Origin: Ampelocalamus luodianensis
Lineage: Eukaryota; Streptophyta; Magnoliopsida; Poales; Poaceae
Reading direction: 5' to 3'
Assembly (NCBI GenBank): GCA_036346255.1
Contig: CM070619.1
Coordinates: forward strand, 31,750,342 to 31,814,341
Length of the DNA: 64,000 nt
Notes under the pieces: model-generated
Databases searched by the model: none
What the model was told of the DNA's origin: nothing
Seen by the model: only the letters and a program-made list of their open reading frames with translations
Program-made: the position numbers and the translations under genes
In this document: positions 48,517-62,049 of the stretch, in pieces
How positions within the stretch are numbered: position 1 is the stretch's first letter
Layout: the number at the start of each line of letters is the position of its first letter

Positions 48517-51500
48517 TGTGAGGACCATCCACTTGGTCCTAACCGTACAAATCAAATAAACCAAGCCTCGAGATATGTATACTTCCCAGAATTGCAGTAT
48601 ACACACCCCGTTACAAAATCATGCATCAATTCCATTCATACACGTAGAGCCGAAGCAAAAGCAACAACTGAAAGACATAGATAATATAAAGAGAGTTATT
48701 ACAAAATAGAGGCCAACCGGCCAAATAACACATAAGTAATTAATTTAAACAGCGGAAGCAAAATGGCCATAAGATGGCGATAAACAAAAGCCAATCGGTG
48801 TGCCTTTACCCACAAGGCAACCAACCGGACCGCCAAGCTAATCGTCCCAAACAACGCCGCAACACAGCTCACAAAAGTGAGGCCCTTGGGGCTCACCTTC
48901 TTCCTCTGCAACAATTAATATTAAGCAAAGCAGATGAGTACAAAACTTATTTTTGTACTCGCAAGACTGACGTGTGAGATAACAGAACTATAATTAACTA
49001 CATGCAAGCTTTATTTAAGTGGATGAGGCTCTGGACTTATTTTCAGCATAAAGCAAGTTTTCATTTGCAATAAGGTAATAGATTCAAGGCAAGTTTGCAA
49101 TTAACTTTTATTGTTCAAATAAAGAGAGACAATAATAACAATAGATAGAGAACAACACCAACTTAGAAGTGACTAACCCATAGTCACCACAACAATAGCA
49201 TGAAGTACCCCTTCATACCACCCATGTCAAGTTTAAGTTTTTAAAAGGTTGTAGTCTAGTTCTTTTGGGAAATAACCAAGCGTGTCCATAACCTAGAACG
49301 AGGCTATTCGAATAGTTTTAACCTCGCAGGGTGTACCAATGTACCCACACGATAGACCGCCTTTCCACCACCACGGTTAGCACACTTCCTTTGGTATGTG
49401 CATGGCTAAGTCTAACAAGACGCTTCCAATGGACGATGCTAATTAAGAGCCGCAACCCACGGGAGAAAGACACAATAGATAGCCTAACCGTCCGCTAATG
49501 CTCCTCCAACACCACAAACACACACACACAGAACACACCCACCGACCAGCTCATAATTAACACCTTTCAAAGTACTTAGTCAAGAGAGGTTCCATATCCC
49601 CTCGTGTGGTTAGCACGCACAATTGCTTGGATCAATGGCACAAGTAACTCGGTCCTTAGGGACTTAGGCACCATTCCAATCACACCCAACAGATCACCCA
49701 ACATACCATTGTGCCCAAGCCAAGATATAATTTTGTTTTCAGTTTTGATTTGCAAAATGGTAAAACACAAGGGTTGGACATAATGGAATAATAATAGAAT
49801 TTGTGTGATCAAGATCACCGACTAAGTCGATGATCGCCCAATACTACCGATACTAGGCATGGCTAAGCAATATTTATTCGAAAATCTACTAAGTGACAAG
49901 AGCTCATCCAACGAACTCTAATCACAAAGAAATAACCTAGGCTCGTAGTAGAGGATAATTATTTACCTACAGATTATGCAACTAGAGGATTAACTAATCA
50001 ATTTAATAACAAATTAGCAATGCATACATAGAAGTTAAACAAAATATTAGACTTTAAAAGTAATGGGATCAAATAGGAAATGATCAATCGCTTGCCTACT
50101 TGCCGCTGCTCAAGCCGCTATTGAGGAGGATCGTTCTCGGGTTACCGCAAATGTCGAAGCCTAAGCGAAAGAGTGAAAACAACCAATAAGACGAGCAACA
50201 CTTAAACAAAAGAGCAAGCAAAAATTATCCAAATGCGACGAAATTTATACACAAGGTAAAATACGAATATACCTAGTCATAGAAACTGGAAAAACCTAAT
50301 TTGGATTTGTGGTGCAAAAGATATTCCTTAAAAACCTATTTTCGGCCATAATTAGGTACTGTAGCAAAAATATTTTCTAGAAAGATTTTGAAGCTGAAAC
50401 ATTTATGGTAGCTACCTACTGGTATAGTGATAAGCCATATAAAATTTCAGGTCATTTGGAGTTATATTGAAAGAGTTATGATTTGCCTAAATTGTTTAGG
50501 GTATTAAACTGAAATATGATCCTTATGATTTTTAAAAACAGTAAAATTTGTGAAACCAATTTTCCTAGCAAATACACTATCAGTGGAAGCTAATCCAATT
50601 GGATTCATACAAAAATCAGCTATAGATAAAAAGATATGCATTTTACAATTTGCTAAAAGTTCTGAAAGACAGTATTAAGTTCACTTGTTTACTATTTTTG
50701 AAAATGGTTTTCCAGGTTTGATCATGGTCTACAATTATTTTTCTATTTAAGTTCAGGGTATAAGGAAGCTAACAAAATTGGAATCATCTAATTTCGATCT
50801 ATAGTTACAGAGATACAAAAATGACAAGACCCTAAAGTGATACTGATTTCTGGACTTAGCGAAAACCGCAGATCGAAAGGGGCGACGTGGCTAACCCACA
50901 CCGCAGATCTCGATCCAATGGACGACATTGAACCACGCTACGGCGGTTTGAACTCGCAGCGAGAGGGAGGCGATGGCGTGGACCATCGATCATGAGATGG
51001 ACGGCTCACAAGCAACGCGACACGCTGCACAAAACAGATCTAACGAGAATCCCGGCGCAGATCTAGGGACGGACGGCGACAACGGGCCACGTTGCGCACG
51101 CGTGCGGCGCGTCGACAACGCAGCCGGCTTCACGCAAAACGCCGCGACCAAAGGCACGCGGCGGAGTGAATGCCGAATGGTGCGCTATGCGCCAGCGCGC
51201 GCCCTTCGTACCACCCACACAAGCGGTGGTGGACGAGCGCGCGCGACGACGAGGCGGCGCGGTAAAGACGGCAACGTCGACAAGCAACAAGGAGCCCGCA
51301 GCGGTTCATTTAAGCGATGCCCGAGCATCTAGGGACTCTGCGATGCTACCCGAGTGACGCGGAGTGCGGAGGATGACCGAGCAAAGATCGGGCGCGAAGC
51401 TCGCGGCGGCAACAATGGCAAGAACGAGGAGGATCACCGAGCCAAAACAATGAGCCCGCGTGATCAAGATAGGTTGCATACCACCCACCGATGCTACCAA

Positions 51501-52776
51501 AGAGAGGAATTAGAGGGAGAAGGCCTCACCGCAGACCGAGACGAAAAGAGGCGCCGCGCCGATTTGGGGAAATCCAAAATCTGGTGCTCCCGTTGAAGCA
51601 ACCCGAAATGGAGCGGTTGTTAAGCACCACCGAGGCGAGAGGAGGTGCAGGAGCAAGGAGGGAGCCAGGAACCACCGAGCACGGCCTTCACCGAAGCTCC
51701 GCAGCAACAATGGCGGCGAGGAGATTTGAGCGCCGGGAGCTCCACAAGGGCGTGGGTGCAGGAGAGCTCAAGGGGTGTGTAAAGGAGGATAAAGGAGGAC
51801 AATGGGGCTTAAGTAGGCCCGAGGAGCGAGGAGGGCACCGTTGACCGCCTGGTTCGGCTGCCCTTCACGATGCCGTGAGCGACGGGAGCGCTTGAGACGA
51901 CGACTAATCGGGCGGTGGGTAGCGGGCATTTAATGCGCTGCAGAGCCGTTGAGGAAGACGGAGGTGACAGTCATCAGCGCACCCACTTCGGCTCCGCCAT
52001 GGCGCGCCGCCTTGAGCGCGAGGAGGACGACGATGGCCAGCCGTCCGATTTGCATCAGCTCCCGTGCGTCGAGTCAAAGCGGCGCGACATCGTCCACCGT
52101 CCGATGGGGATCCAACGGCCGAGAATCAGAGGCAATCGGAGTTGTCCGAATGCTTACACGAATGAGAGTCATTCGATGGAGACCCAACGGCTGATGACGC
52201 GCGCGCCCGCTCGAGCGCGCCGTGTGCGGTTAGTTGACTCGGTCGAGTCAGTTGGCTCGAGCCCGAGTCTGACTCGCACCCGAGGAACAGTGCAAACCAG
52301 TTAGGGTTTGATTTTTGAACTGAAACTTTGGGGATTTAATTGAGGCATCAAATCAACTCCAAAATTTATAAAATTTTAACTGGAGCTTCCTGACTTAAGG
52401 ATTAATCTTCCATAAAATTTCCAGAGGTTTTTGTGCACTGAAATTTTCTCAAGGAATTCCAGAAGTTGATTTCAGAGGTTTGACCAAGGTTTGACTTGCC
52501 TCTAAAATATTTCAAATAATTTCCAAAAATTATGAAATAATTCAGAGGTGTTACCAAGCAGCCCTAGAACCCAGGAAAAATTATTACCAAGGGTTTGACA
52601 TAAGATTTCACCCAGAAGGTTTTGACTTGAGATAAATGAGGATTTTGATTTTGAATTTCCCAAAATTCCTTTACAAGAATTTCAGAAAAGTTTCAAGAGT
52701 AAAAGGATGAAGGAAAAGTTTTAATTTACCCTCAATTTCTTACATTTGAAACACAAGCCAAAATGGGGATGTTACA
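48517..52776 (-). repeat. 3' LTR of gypsy copy C (4.3 kb)
   Basis: Minus strand starts TGTAACATCCCCATTTTGGC and ends GGTCCTCACA. The start and the last 1.5 kb (reverse of 48517-50000) match the two solo LTRs (for example the block reading TGTAACGGGGTGTGTATACT near 35050), so these belong to one family. The GC-rich middle (50870-52300) lacks the GACCTCC minisatellite of the solo LTRs. Open frames here (50973-52304, both strands) show no known domain. Confidence 0.87.
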
Positions 52777-52791
52777 AACCTCCCCCCCTTA
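52777..52791 (-). other. Polypurine tract of gypsy copy C
   Basis: Minus strand AAGGGGGGGAGGTT right before the LTR start. Confidence 0.85.
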
Positions 52792-52799
52792 CAAAAATC

Positions 52800-54072
52800 T
52801 CGTCCCAAGATTTGGTTCACTCGGAAAAGAAAGAGGAGTAGTGCTGCCTGAGACGATCTTCTGCTCCCATGTAGCCTCATCCTCGGAATGGTTTGACCAC
52901 GAACTTTAAGGAACTTGATGGTCTTGTTCCTTGTTCTTCGCTCGCCTCTCGAGTATGCGAACAGGTGCTCGCGATAGGTCAAATCTTCCGAACATCAAGA
53001 GTCTCCAACAGACTTCCTCTGTTGGAACACGGAGACACTTCTTTAGCCGGGACACATGGAAAACATCATGTACCCTGCAAGTGCAGCAGCAACTCAACTT
53101 GTAGGCAACAGCTCCCTTCTTCTCGATGACACGGTATGGACCGACATATCGAGGAGCTAACTTGCCTTTGGCACCGAAACGCTGGTGACCCTTCAAAGGA
53201 GAAACCTTGAGATAAACAAAGTCATTGGGCTCGAAGCTCAACTCACGACGACGGCGATCCGCATAGCTCTTTTACCTAGATTGAGCTGTGCGTAAGCGAT
53301 CACGAATGAGCTGGACTTGACCCTCGGCCTCATTAATCGAGTCCGGGCCAAAGAAAGGTCTTTCACCGGTCTCAGACTAGTTCAACGGGGTCCTACACTT
53401 CTTCCCGTATAGGGCCTCAAATGGTGCCATGCCGAGACTGGCTTGGAAACTGTTGTTGTAAGAAAACTCGGCGAATGGCAAGCACTTCTCCCAATGCTTC
53501 CCAAAGGAAAGGACACAAGCTCGAAGCATGTCCTCTAAAACTTGGTTGACCTTCTCGGTCTGACCATCTGTTTGGGGGTGATATGCGGTGCTGAAAGAAA
53601 GACGAGTTCCCATAGCTTCTTGCAAGCTATGCCAGAACTGGGAAGTGAAGATGGAACCACGATCAGAAATGATAGTCTTCGGCACCCCATGCAGGCTCAC
53701 TATCCTGGCGATATAGAGCTCCGCAAGGTGACCGGTACGAATCTTGGTCTTGACTGGAAGAAAATGCGCCACTTTCGTCAACCGGTCAATGATAACCCAA
53801 ATGGCATCATTGCCCCTCGGTGACCTAGGTAGGCCAGTGACAAAATCCATCCCGACCGAATCCCACTTCCACTCCGGAATGGGCAAGGGCTGAAGCAATC
53901 CAGCTGGACGCTGATGCTCGGCCTTGACACGACGACACACGTCGCACTCGGCAACGAACCTTGCGATCTCCCTCTTCATTCGGGTCCACCAAAATCTCTG
54001 GCGAAGATCACGGTACATCTTCGTGGTCTCGGATGAATGGACAAGGAGAATCATGGGCTTCGCGAGGATCAA
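52800..54072 (-). pseudogene. pol: gypsy copy C integrase and chromodomain-like tail
   Basis: A 231-codon frame (54072-53377) holds TKMYRDLRQRFWWTRMKRE and ECDVCRRVKAEHQRP (end of the zinc-binding region), then an undamaged DDE core: GMDFVTGLP, ISDRGSIFTSQFW and HPQTDGQTEKVNQ. TAG at 53377-53379 interrupts the frame after KKCRTPLN. After another stop it resumes as RRRRELSFEPNDFVYLKV (53241-52906) with GPYRVIEKKGAVAYKL and VFHVSRLKKCL. The chromodomain-like end (KFLKV, 52900 region) is frameshifted. It is closely similar to copy A. Confidence 0.88.
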
Positions 54073-54185
54073 ATCCGCAACTCCATGTCCTTTGGAACCA
54101 CGAGGCGTTTCCGAACCTCACGACACCAAGCTCATCTACCGAGAAGCACTTGGTGTTCCATTCTTGACATTTTCCTTGATGCGGT

Positions 54186-54975
54186 TCACTCCAACATCAT
54201 TGATGGCGGACTGATCCGATCCACCAAGGTTGGTGTACAACCAAGGCAAGAGAGAACCATGCTCAACCAAACCCAAGTTGAGACGCTGGAACTCCTCCGA
54301 GAAGAGGGGTGAGGCTCTTGGAGCAACAATGCATTGCAATGCGCTTTGCGACTAAAGCGCATCCATAACGACATTGGCCTTGCCGGATGGTAGTGAATAC
54401 CCATGTCATAGTCCTTGATCAACTCCAACCATCTCCTTTGCACGAGGTTCAAATCTGGTTGGGTGAACAAATACTTTAAGCTTTGTGATCCGAATACACT
54501 TCACAACGATTACGATTAGGTAATGTCGCCAAATCTTAAGTGCATGGATCACGTGCCAACTCAAGTCATGGGTAGGATAGTTGAGTTCATGAGGTCTCAA
54601 TTGCCTTAATGCATAGGCCACTACCTTGCCTTCTTGCATAAGGACACAGCGAGGCCTCGGCGAAGCGTCGCAAAGAGTTCAAGCCGGCGGACATCGGGGA
54701 GAACAAGAGCGGGAGCGGTGGTCAAGCGCTTGTTAAGCGCTTGGAAACTTTCCTCGCAATCGGACCACGAGAACTTCTTGTCCTTCTTGAGCAACTCCGT
54801 CATCGGCCGCTATCTTGGAGAAGTTCTCGATAAGCGGCGATAATATCCCGCTAAACCAAGAAAACTCCGAACTTCGGTGACCGAAGTGGGCTGACTCCAG
54901 GAAAGCACGTCGCTGATCTTGCTAGGATCCACAGCTACGCCTCCTGCCGAAAGAATCTTAAGGTCCTTGAGCTAC
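54186..54975 (-). pseudogene. pol: gypsy copy C: RT C-terminal part and RNase H, frameshifted
   Basis: Minus strand from about 54970 reads SAGGVAVDPSKISDVLSW and EVRSFLG (RT connection), then MTELLKKDKKFSWS and ALVLPDVRR; the RNase H start (YCDAS block) is lost to frameshifts around 54640-54690. It goes on with MQEGKVVAYALRQLRPHELN, then IKDYDMGIHYHPARP. At least four frame changes separate the pieces. The RT palm with the catalytic box lies beyond the breakpoint and is absent. Confidence 0.83.
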
Positions 54976-56100
54976 CCTAACCATTCATTGTTCTTAGGAT
55001 TGCTCCAGTTGACCTTTCCTTGTTCAACCGTGCTGCCGTCGTCTTCTTCTTCAGCGCCGACGCTGCTCCAGTTGCTCCGAGCTTCCCCGAGCAACTTCTC
55101 TGCTTAGGTACACCCTCAGTAGTCCCTAGGACCTGTGGCACCTGCTTGTATGCGCTGCGGAGCTTCTACTTGTGCATGCATGTTTGCCGTAAAGAGCCCC
55201 GTCGCTCCTCTCCGGCTAGCCGCCGGTACAGGCCGGCTCAGCCGTTGAGACCACTTACATTAGATGCGCAATACTATTGTGAAACTTTGCATGTCATTGG
55301 CCGTCTCCGCCGTGGCGTATAACGCCGGCGAACCGCCGGGCAAACGCACGGGAGGAACTCCCCGTTGTCGTACGCGGACCGTCACTGTAGCACGGCCATT
55401 AGAGTTAACCAATGATGATTAGCATTTAATTGTTGTCTTAAGAAGAGTAATGTATCGCTTACATGTGGGACCTTGCACAAAAACAATAGAATTAAGTGAA
55501 GCCGTAGAGCGGCTGGCATGTGGGCCTAGCCCTTAAACCCCATACACTAAGCGTGTCCGTTAGTGGGCCAAGTCCATTGGACCATGCCACTAACAGCGGG
55601 TCCCATTGGTCAGAACACAATTTAAATCGGGAGTTAAAAGAAAATGCGCTGTTCACTGGGCCCCGCTGGTCAGTGTCTCCGACTAGCACGTGCCTCGGTA
55701 AGAAAAGTATTTAATGCTTTATAAAATCCGAAACCTATTAACGTACACAATGAAAATTGTATTAACTCCTAAAATGCATAACTAATTCGTTTTAACTCCA
55801 GAAATAGTGAAACCAATTTTGATAATTTTAATTTTTAATGAACTTTATACTAAAATTGGTTTTGAACATGTCCATGCAACAAAGAGTATTATTTTGGAAA
55901 GTAACCCATTAACTTCATTATTTTCACAAAAGAAAAAGCTGATAAATTTAGAAATTCATAACTAAATCATAAAAACTCCAAATGAGATAAACTCAACTGT
56001 TTTGGACTTGTAATAATATTATCTATTTAACCATATAATCTTTTTTTTCCACTACAGTTTTGCAAATTTTCACCAAATAATTAAAATTAGTGAACAGTAA
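54976..56100 (+). repeat. Left part of a + strand gypsy LTR, host of solo LTR 2
   Basis: Matches the LTR at 4707-9335: CTCTCCGGCTAGCCGCCGG region near 55210, ATGATTAGCATTTAATTG near 55410, and the AT-rich block 55680-56100, which parallels 6930-7320. The LTR start is missing; the sequence begins abruptly next to gypsy copy C. Open frames are not coding. Confidence 0.75.
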
Positions 56101-56317
56101 TGTAACATCCCAAGTTTTGGCTTGAGTTTCAAATGTAAGAAAATGAGTAGAAATTAAAAAAATTTCTTACATCTTGCAATTCTTGTATGTTCTAAAGAAT
56201 TCTTGCAAAAGAATTATGGGATTACAAGTGACAAGTCACTCTGATCGAAAACCTTGTCTTCCAAAAACATTCTTATCCAACCTTGTGATCATCCTCTGGG
56301 GATAGTTTTCCTTAGTT

Positions 56318-56403
56318 CTAGGGTTATCGTGTGACCCCTCTGAAAAATTTCACAATTTTTCTAGGGTTATCGTGTGACCCCTCTGAAAAATTTCACAATT
56401 TTT
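56318..56403. repeat. 43-bp perfect tandem duplication in solo LTR 2
   Basis: Two identical 43-bp units, 56318-56360 and 56361-56403, starting CTAGGGTTATCG. Solo LTR 1 has a single unit at the corresponding place (about 29815-29855). Confidence 0.9.
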
Positions 56404-56769
56404 AGAAATTGTTTGAACATTCTAAGAGACAGTCAAACCTATGGACCCTTCGTCAAACCCTAAAATAAACCATTGTAGAATTTCTGGAGAAAAATGCATT
56501 GCATAAAAATCTCTAGGAAATTTATACAAGGTTTGTTATAGAATCAGCAACATCTAGTTAAAAATTTTGGAGTTGAATTGCTACCTCTAAAAATCCTCCA
56601 AAATTTCTAGTTCAAACTCAACCCTAATCTGTTTTTGCTGTTGCTCGGGTTTGCACCTGGGGTCTAGCTCGAGCCAATGGGCTCGGTCGATCGACTAACT
56701 GCACCCCAGTGCCAGCTCAAGTGCGCAAGCATCATCAGTCGTTGGATGTTGCCCTGCCGCTGCGATCTT

Positions 56770-59600
56770 GGAACTCTCAGACCTCCCGCTCGCACGACCA
56801 CCTCGTGCCATTTTGCGAAGAAAACCCTCCTTGACCTCCCCTCGGACCACCCTTTTTCACCTTTGCAAAGACCACCCTAGCTCATCCTCTAGGACCTCCT
56901 CAGACCTCCCCGAACACCTTTATTGCACCTTGGTGACCGTGGGCCGACCATCCTTAGATATGTGGCTCAGATCTCCTGGTGCGCTAAGACCTCCGATCAC
57001 CTCTTTAAATCGGGACCCTTCATTTCAAATCCAACCACCCGGACCTCCCCAACTCCAATCGAAGCCTCCCCCAACCATTATGTTCTCTTGACTGGTCCTC
57101 CCTGGGTTCCCTCACTGATTGGTGGGACCTCTGGGACTGGTCATCCTCGCTTTTGCAGGCATGCGTGTGTGCCAGAGCTACAGCAGTTGGAGCAGCACCT
57201 TGTCAAATCATATCCTTGTCAACGGCTAGCTCTGCCAACCTTTAATGCATGTCAGCACCTTTTTCCCAAAGTCCTCTTTTCCACCTGCCCTGTCATTTCA
57301 TGTACTTTCATGGCAGGGACTTTTGACTCGAGTGCACTGTGGAGCTCAACCTTGCTCCACTCCTTTGCTCTCTCGGCTTTAATGAAACCCTAAGCTCTTC
57401 CTTAGCTTCTTCTAGACACCTTTGTGCCCACCTGAGCTCCTCCTTAGCTCCTCTTGGTTGCCATTGCTGCCACCCAAGCTCCTCTCTACGTTCTTGCCCT
57501 CACGCAACCAGAGAAACTTCCTCTCCGGCATTACCAGACTTTGGAGCTCCTCGAGGCCGTCCGAGCTCCAGTGGTTCCATTGAAATTCTTGGCATATCAA
57601 CTTGTCATTTTGGTCACTTCAAGCATTCCCTAACTTGTTTTTGTTGACTTCTCAGAGGAGGTCAAAGTGGGAACACGTTCCTTGAAGTCGGAATTTCTTT
57701 CTTCCTCATCTCCGGCAAGCTTTTTGGTCGTCGAAGCACCTCCTACTATCTCCTTGGCTTCATCGTCCTCAGGTAACCCCTGTTTAGTCCCTTAGTGTTC
57801 GAGCTTTTGCCCTGATTAACAATGCGGGTCTACTTTAGTTCGGGTATTTTGCCGTTTTTGTGCCTCCGGCGATCATCTCCGGCTAGCCGCCGGTAGGAGG
57901 TGTTTTTGGTGTAGCTTTTGGCACCTTTAGGTTTTTCTCACTTTTTGGAACCCAGCCGAGCCTTTGGTCCTCGCCGGCGAGGCCCCCGTCGCCGGCAGTG
58001 AGCTAAAAACCGAACTCATGTTTTTGTTGTGCCTTACTCGGACAAGTGCTGTAGCCTAATGATTAGCATTTAAGTTGTCCTAGGGCCCAATCATTAGTGT
58101 TTAATGCTGTTTTTGTCGGCAAGCCGTGGGTGTCTTTAAGTCCCGGACCTCCTAGGCTCAATCTCAACCGTTAATGATCTCCTAGCGTTAGCCCTTGGCC
58201 TTTAGATCTTCGTGTGTAAAGTCTTTAAGTTCCAGGACCTCCCCGCTGAAATCCTAGTCGTTAAAGCCCTCCGTAGGTTAATTCCGAGCCGTTAGGATCA
58301 CCCTCCGCCTTGGGGTCCTCTTTGCAAAAGATCGCATTGGGGTCCTCTTTGCAAAAGACCGCATTAGGGTCTTTTTTGCAAAAAGACCACCACTGGTCCT
58401 TGTAAAGAAGCCTAGGACCTCCCCGCCTAGATCTAGACCGTTAGGACCTCCTCGGTGACATCCTAGCCGTCCAGACCTCCCTCCGCTCAGATCTAGACCA
58501 TTCAGGACCTCCCCATGGAAATCTGAACTGTCCAGACTTCTCTCCGTTAAAGCACTGTTTTGTAGCGATCTCCTTCCGTTAAAACTCTGTCGCGTAGGAC
58601 CTCCCGTGAAGATCTTGGCCATCCATGACCTCCTCGGTGAGATCCCAGCCACCCAGGTGTCCCTCTGTTAACTTACCGTTTCGGACCTCCTTCACTTGAT
58701 CGTGACCGTTAAGACCTCCCTCGCGAGATCTTGGCCGTCGAGACCTCTTCGTTTGGACCTCGGTCTCTAGGACCTCCCTAGATCAGATCCTAGCGCGTAA
58801 GACCTCCCCGATTTCAATCCCACCGTTTAGAAGCTCCCAGTTTAGATCATGCCGTTGGGAGTTTTCTATGAAAACTCTAGGTCATGGGACCTCTTCGATT
58901 TTGAATCTCGACCATCAAAGACCTCTTCTAGGGTAGATCAGGACCCTTAGATCCTTTTGTAAAATCCTTAAGTGCGGGACCTCCTCAGAGGTCCTCTTTG
59001 CAAGAAGACCACCTGGTCTTTGTAAAGGGAATCTCGAGACCACCAGAGCAAATGCAGGGCGTTAAGACCTCCCCCCTGGGAGATCTTAGCCATCGGGGTC
59101 CTCCTCCGCTAAACCCTCACCCCCAAGACCTCCCTGTAAAATCCCAACCGCTAGGACCTCCTCCCGGGTTCATCTCGACCGTCGAGATCTTCCTCCGTGA
59201 AGACCTCTGCTCTCAGGACCTCCCCGATTAAATATGGATCGTCCAAGACCTCCTCTGGTAGATCTTGGCCGTCCCAGACATCCTCCGTTATGTCCTTAGC
59301 TTTAGGACCTCCCCTCAGTTCCGGACCGTTAGATTTAGATCTAACGGGCTAGACCTCCTCGGTAGACCTTAGCCGCTGAGACCTCCCTCCTTCAGATCTA
59401 ACCGTTCAGACCTCCTCAGTAGACTTCCACCTTAAGGACCTCCCCGTTAGATCCAGACCTTTGAGTCTAGATCTAATGGCTCAGACCTCCCCTAGGCGCG
59501 TTAAGGTCTTCTCGCTTGGGTGCTCGTGGAGGATCTCGCGCCGGGTTCGTGAGCTGTGCGATCTCTGATCAACGGCCCACGACCTCTCCTTCTAACTCAG
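56770..59600. repeat. Degenerate GACCTCC-rich minisatellite block in solo LTR 2
   Basis: Same type of block as in solo LTR 1: GACCTCC(C/T) every 25-40 bp with TAGATCT and CCGTTA words, densest at 58140-59500. It also has a threefold GGGGTCCTCTTTGCAAAAGA-like repeat at 58310-58390. Confidence 0.7.
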
Positions 59601-62049
59601 TCTGTTGGACCACCCGAGAGATTTTTTTATTTTCAAATTGATTTTGGTGTAACTTCAAAATTTCGTATCTTAGTCTTTTTAGCTCCTTTTTGAATGATTC
59701 CAATTGCATTAGCTTTGTAATAAACTGAACTTCAATCTGAAAATGAACTTAGGTACTTTTCTGTAGCACAAACTAATGAAGGCTATGTTAACTTGTTGTA
59801 ATATTAAATATTGTCTAGAAATTCATTAAACTTGTAAAATACATAACTTCTTCTCTGCATTTCCAAACTGAGCAAACTAAATCTTGTTAAAATCCTCTAG
59901 TAATATACTTTAGTGTAGAATAGGTTTTCAGGTGGTCTTTGCCACTAAAATAAATGATACCCTAGTTTTACAACTTAGAAAGATCATAACTAATTCATTT
60001 CAACTCCTAATGAAGTAAACTCAACTTTGCTGTTCTTAGGATGACCTTATCTACCTACCATAAAGTTTTCAGATTCCAGATCATTCTAGAAATTTTTGAC
60101 ATGAACAGTAACCGAAATTAATTTAATTAGGATTTTCCAGGGTGAGAAAATTTGTTTAGGCCATAACTTTTTCATGCTAAGTCCAAATGAAGTAATTCTT
60201 GTTCCTAAAATTGTCTAAAATCATGATCTTGCTGCTGTATTAATTTCATGGGTTTTGGAAAACTTTTGCTGTTGAGTTTGGTTTGGTGTTCCTCGTTCTT
60301 ATTGGTTTTGTCACTTTTCGCGTTAGGATCCGGAGGGATTATTGTTGACCCTGAGCTTAATCCTCTGCAGCAAGAGCAATTCCAGCAAGGCAAGCAGTTT
60401 GATCATGTTAATCCCTGTATTTTTAAGTAATTATGTTGTTTACAAATTCTATGTATGCATTGCTAGTTTGTGTTACTATTGTCGTTAGTTGACCTAGTAG
60501 ATGCATTTCCTTAAGCAAATGATCATCCTTTACTACTATGAGCCTAGGTTATTGCTGTGATTAGAGCTCGTTGGATGAACTCTTGTCACTTAGTAGTTGC
60601 AAATTAATTGCTTAGCCATGCTTAGCTTCCGGTAGAAATGGGCGGTTATCGACTTGTCGATAACTTTGATCACATAAAACTTATTATCACTTATGATTTC
60701 AGCCTTGTGCCATGTTTACTTGTGAAAACTAAAAACTGAAACAAAATGATTTAGACTTGGGCACAATGGTATGTTGGTGTGCTTTTGGGTGTGACTGGAA
60801 TGGTGCCAAAGTCAATTAAGGACCGAACTTCTTGTGAGTACCTATTATCCAGGCATTTTGTGCGTGCTAACCACACTAGAGGGTATAGGACCTCTCTTGA
60901 ATTAGTACTTTGGGAGGTATTAATTAATGAGTGTTGTTTGTAGTTTATAGAGAAAAAGGATCACAAGGGCGTGACCGGGGTGGTTCCTTTCTAGGTCCTC
61001 CACCTCGACCAGGGGTCTTGCAAATGTCCGGCTAGCTTTACCCTAAATGGCTAATGACTCCGGCTTTGCTTGATCGCACCACAACGTGTGGTCTGGTGGC
61101 CCATTTCGCGGTGGTCACTAAGGGTTAACCCCATACGTGCGACTCTTAATTAACGTATTCCATTGGAAGCGTCTCGTAGGACTTAGCCGTCTTGGCATAC
61201 CAAAGGAAGTGTGCTTAATAGCTTGGCAAAAGGCGGTCTGAAGTGTGGGTACATTGGTACACCCCTGCAGGGTTAAAATTATTCGAATAGCCTCGTCCTA
61301 GGTTATGGACACGCTTGGGTAAGCTTTTCAAGAGTTAGACTACAACATTTTAATTAAAACTTGATGGGTGGTACGAATCTGGGATTCGTGCTATGTGTGG
61401 TGGCTATTGGGTTAGTCACCAATAGGTGGTTACTCTTGTTCTTATTGTATCTCGTGTTATTTCATTCAATACAAACTGATTGCAAACTTGCTTTTGAAAT
61501 GTACTACATTATTACAAATAAAGTTGGCTTTGTGCAAAATGAGACATACAACCTCCACTTAAATAAGCTTGCATGTAGCATATTGATAGGTCTGCTATTC
61601 CACACATCAGTCTTGTGAGTACATTTTTGTACTCATTTGCTTTGCTTATTTGTTGCAGAGGAAGAAGTTGATCCCCAGGGGATCGACTTTTGTGAGAATT
61701 GCTGCGGTATGGACGACTAGCTTGGCGGCCCGGTCGGTTGCCTTGTGGGTTATGGCTAACCGGTTGGATTTTGTTTATAGCCATCTTATGGCACTTTTGC
61801 TTCCGCTGTTAATGTTACTTTGATGTTGTTTGGCCGGTCGGCCTTCTTGTGTAATAACTCTATTATGTATGTCTTTTGTTAGGATTAATGTTATGTGATG
61901 TATGGAATTGATGCGTGATTTTGTAACAGGGTGTGTATACTGCATTTCTGGGAAGTATACATGTCTCGGGGCTTGGTTTATTTGATTTGTGATGCTAGAG
62001 TCAATGGAATACTAAGCATTACAAGCCAAATAAATCGGGGGTCCTCACA

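Larger units (their letters stand above)
48517..54975 (-). mobile_element. Ty3/gypsy element copy C, minus strand, 5'-truncated
   Basis: 3' LTR (48517-52776), polypurine tract and the pol region from RT end to integrase tail, all on minus. The element is cut inside RT at about 54970, where + strand LTR sequence of another element begins. It entered gag of TR-GAG unit 2; AAATC (48512-48516) is the expected target-duplication partner, but the other side is missing. Confidence 0.87.

Noticed and set aside
49515..49535. Short CA-rich stretch as a microsatellite
   Set aside because: Only about eight CA units with interruptions; too short to report as a feature.
50973..52304. Cluster of Arg/Ala-rich ORFs on both strands
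   Set aside because: Inside the LTR of gypsy copy C; GC-rich sequence gives long chance frames.
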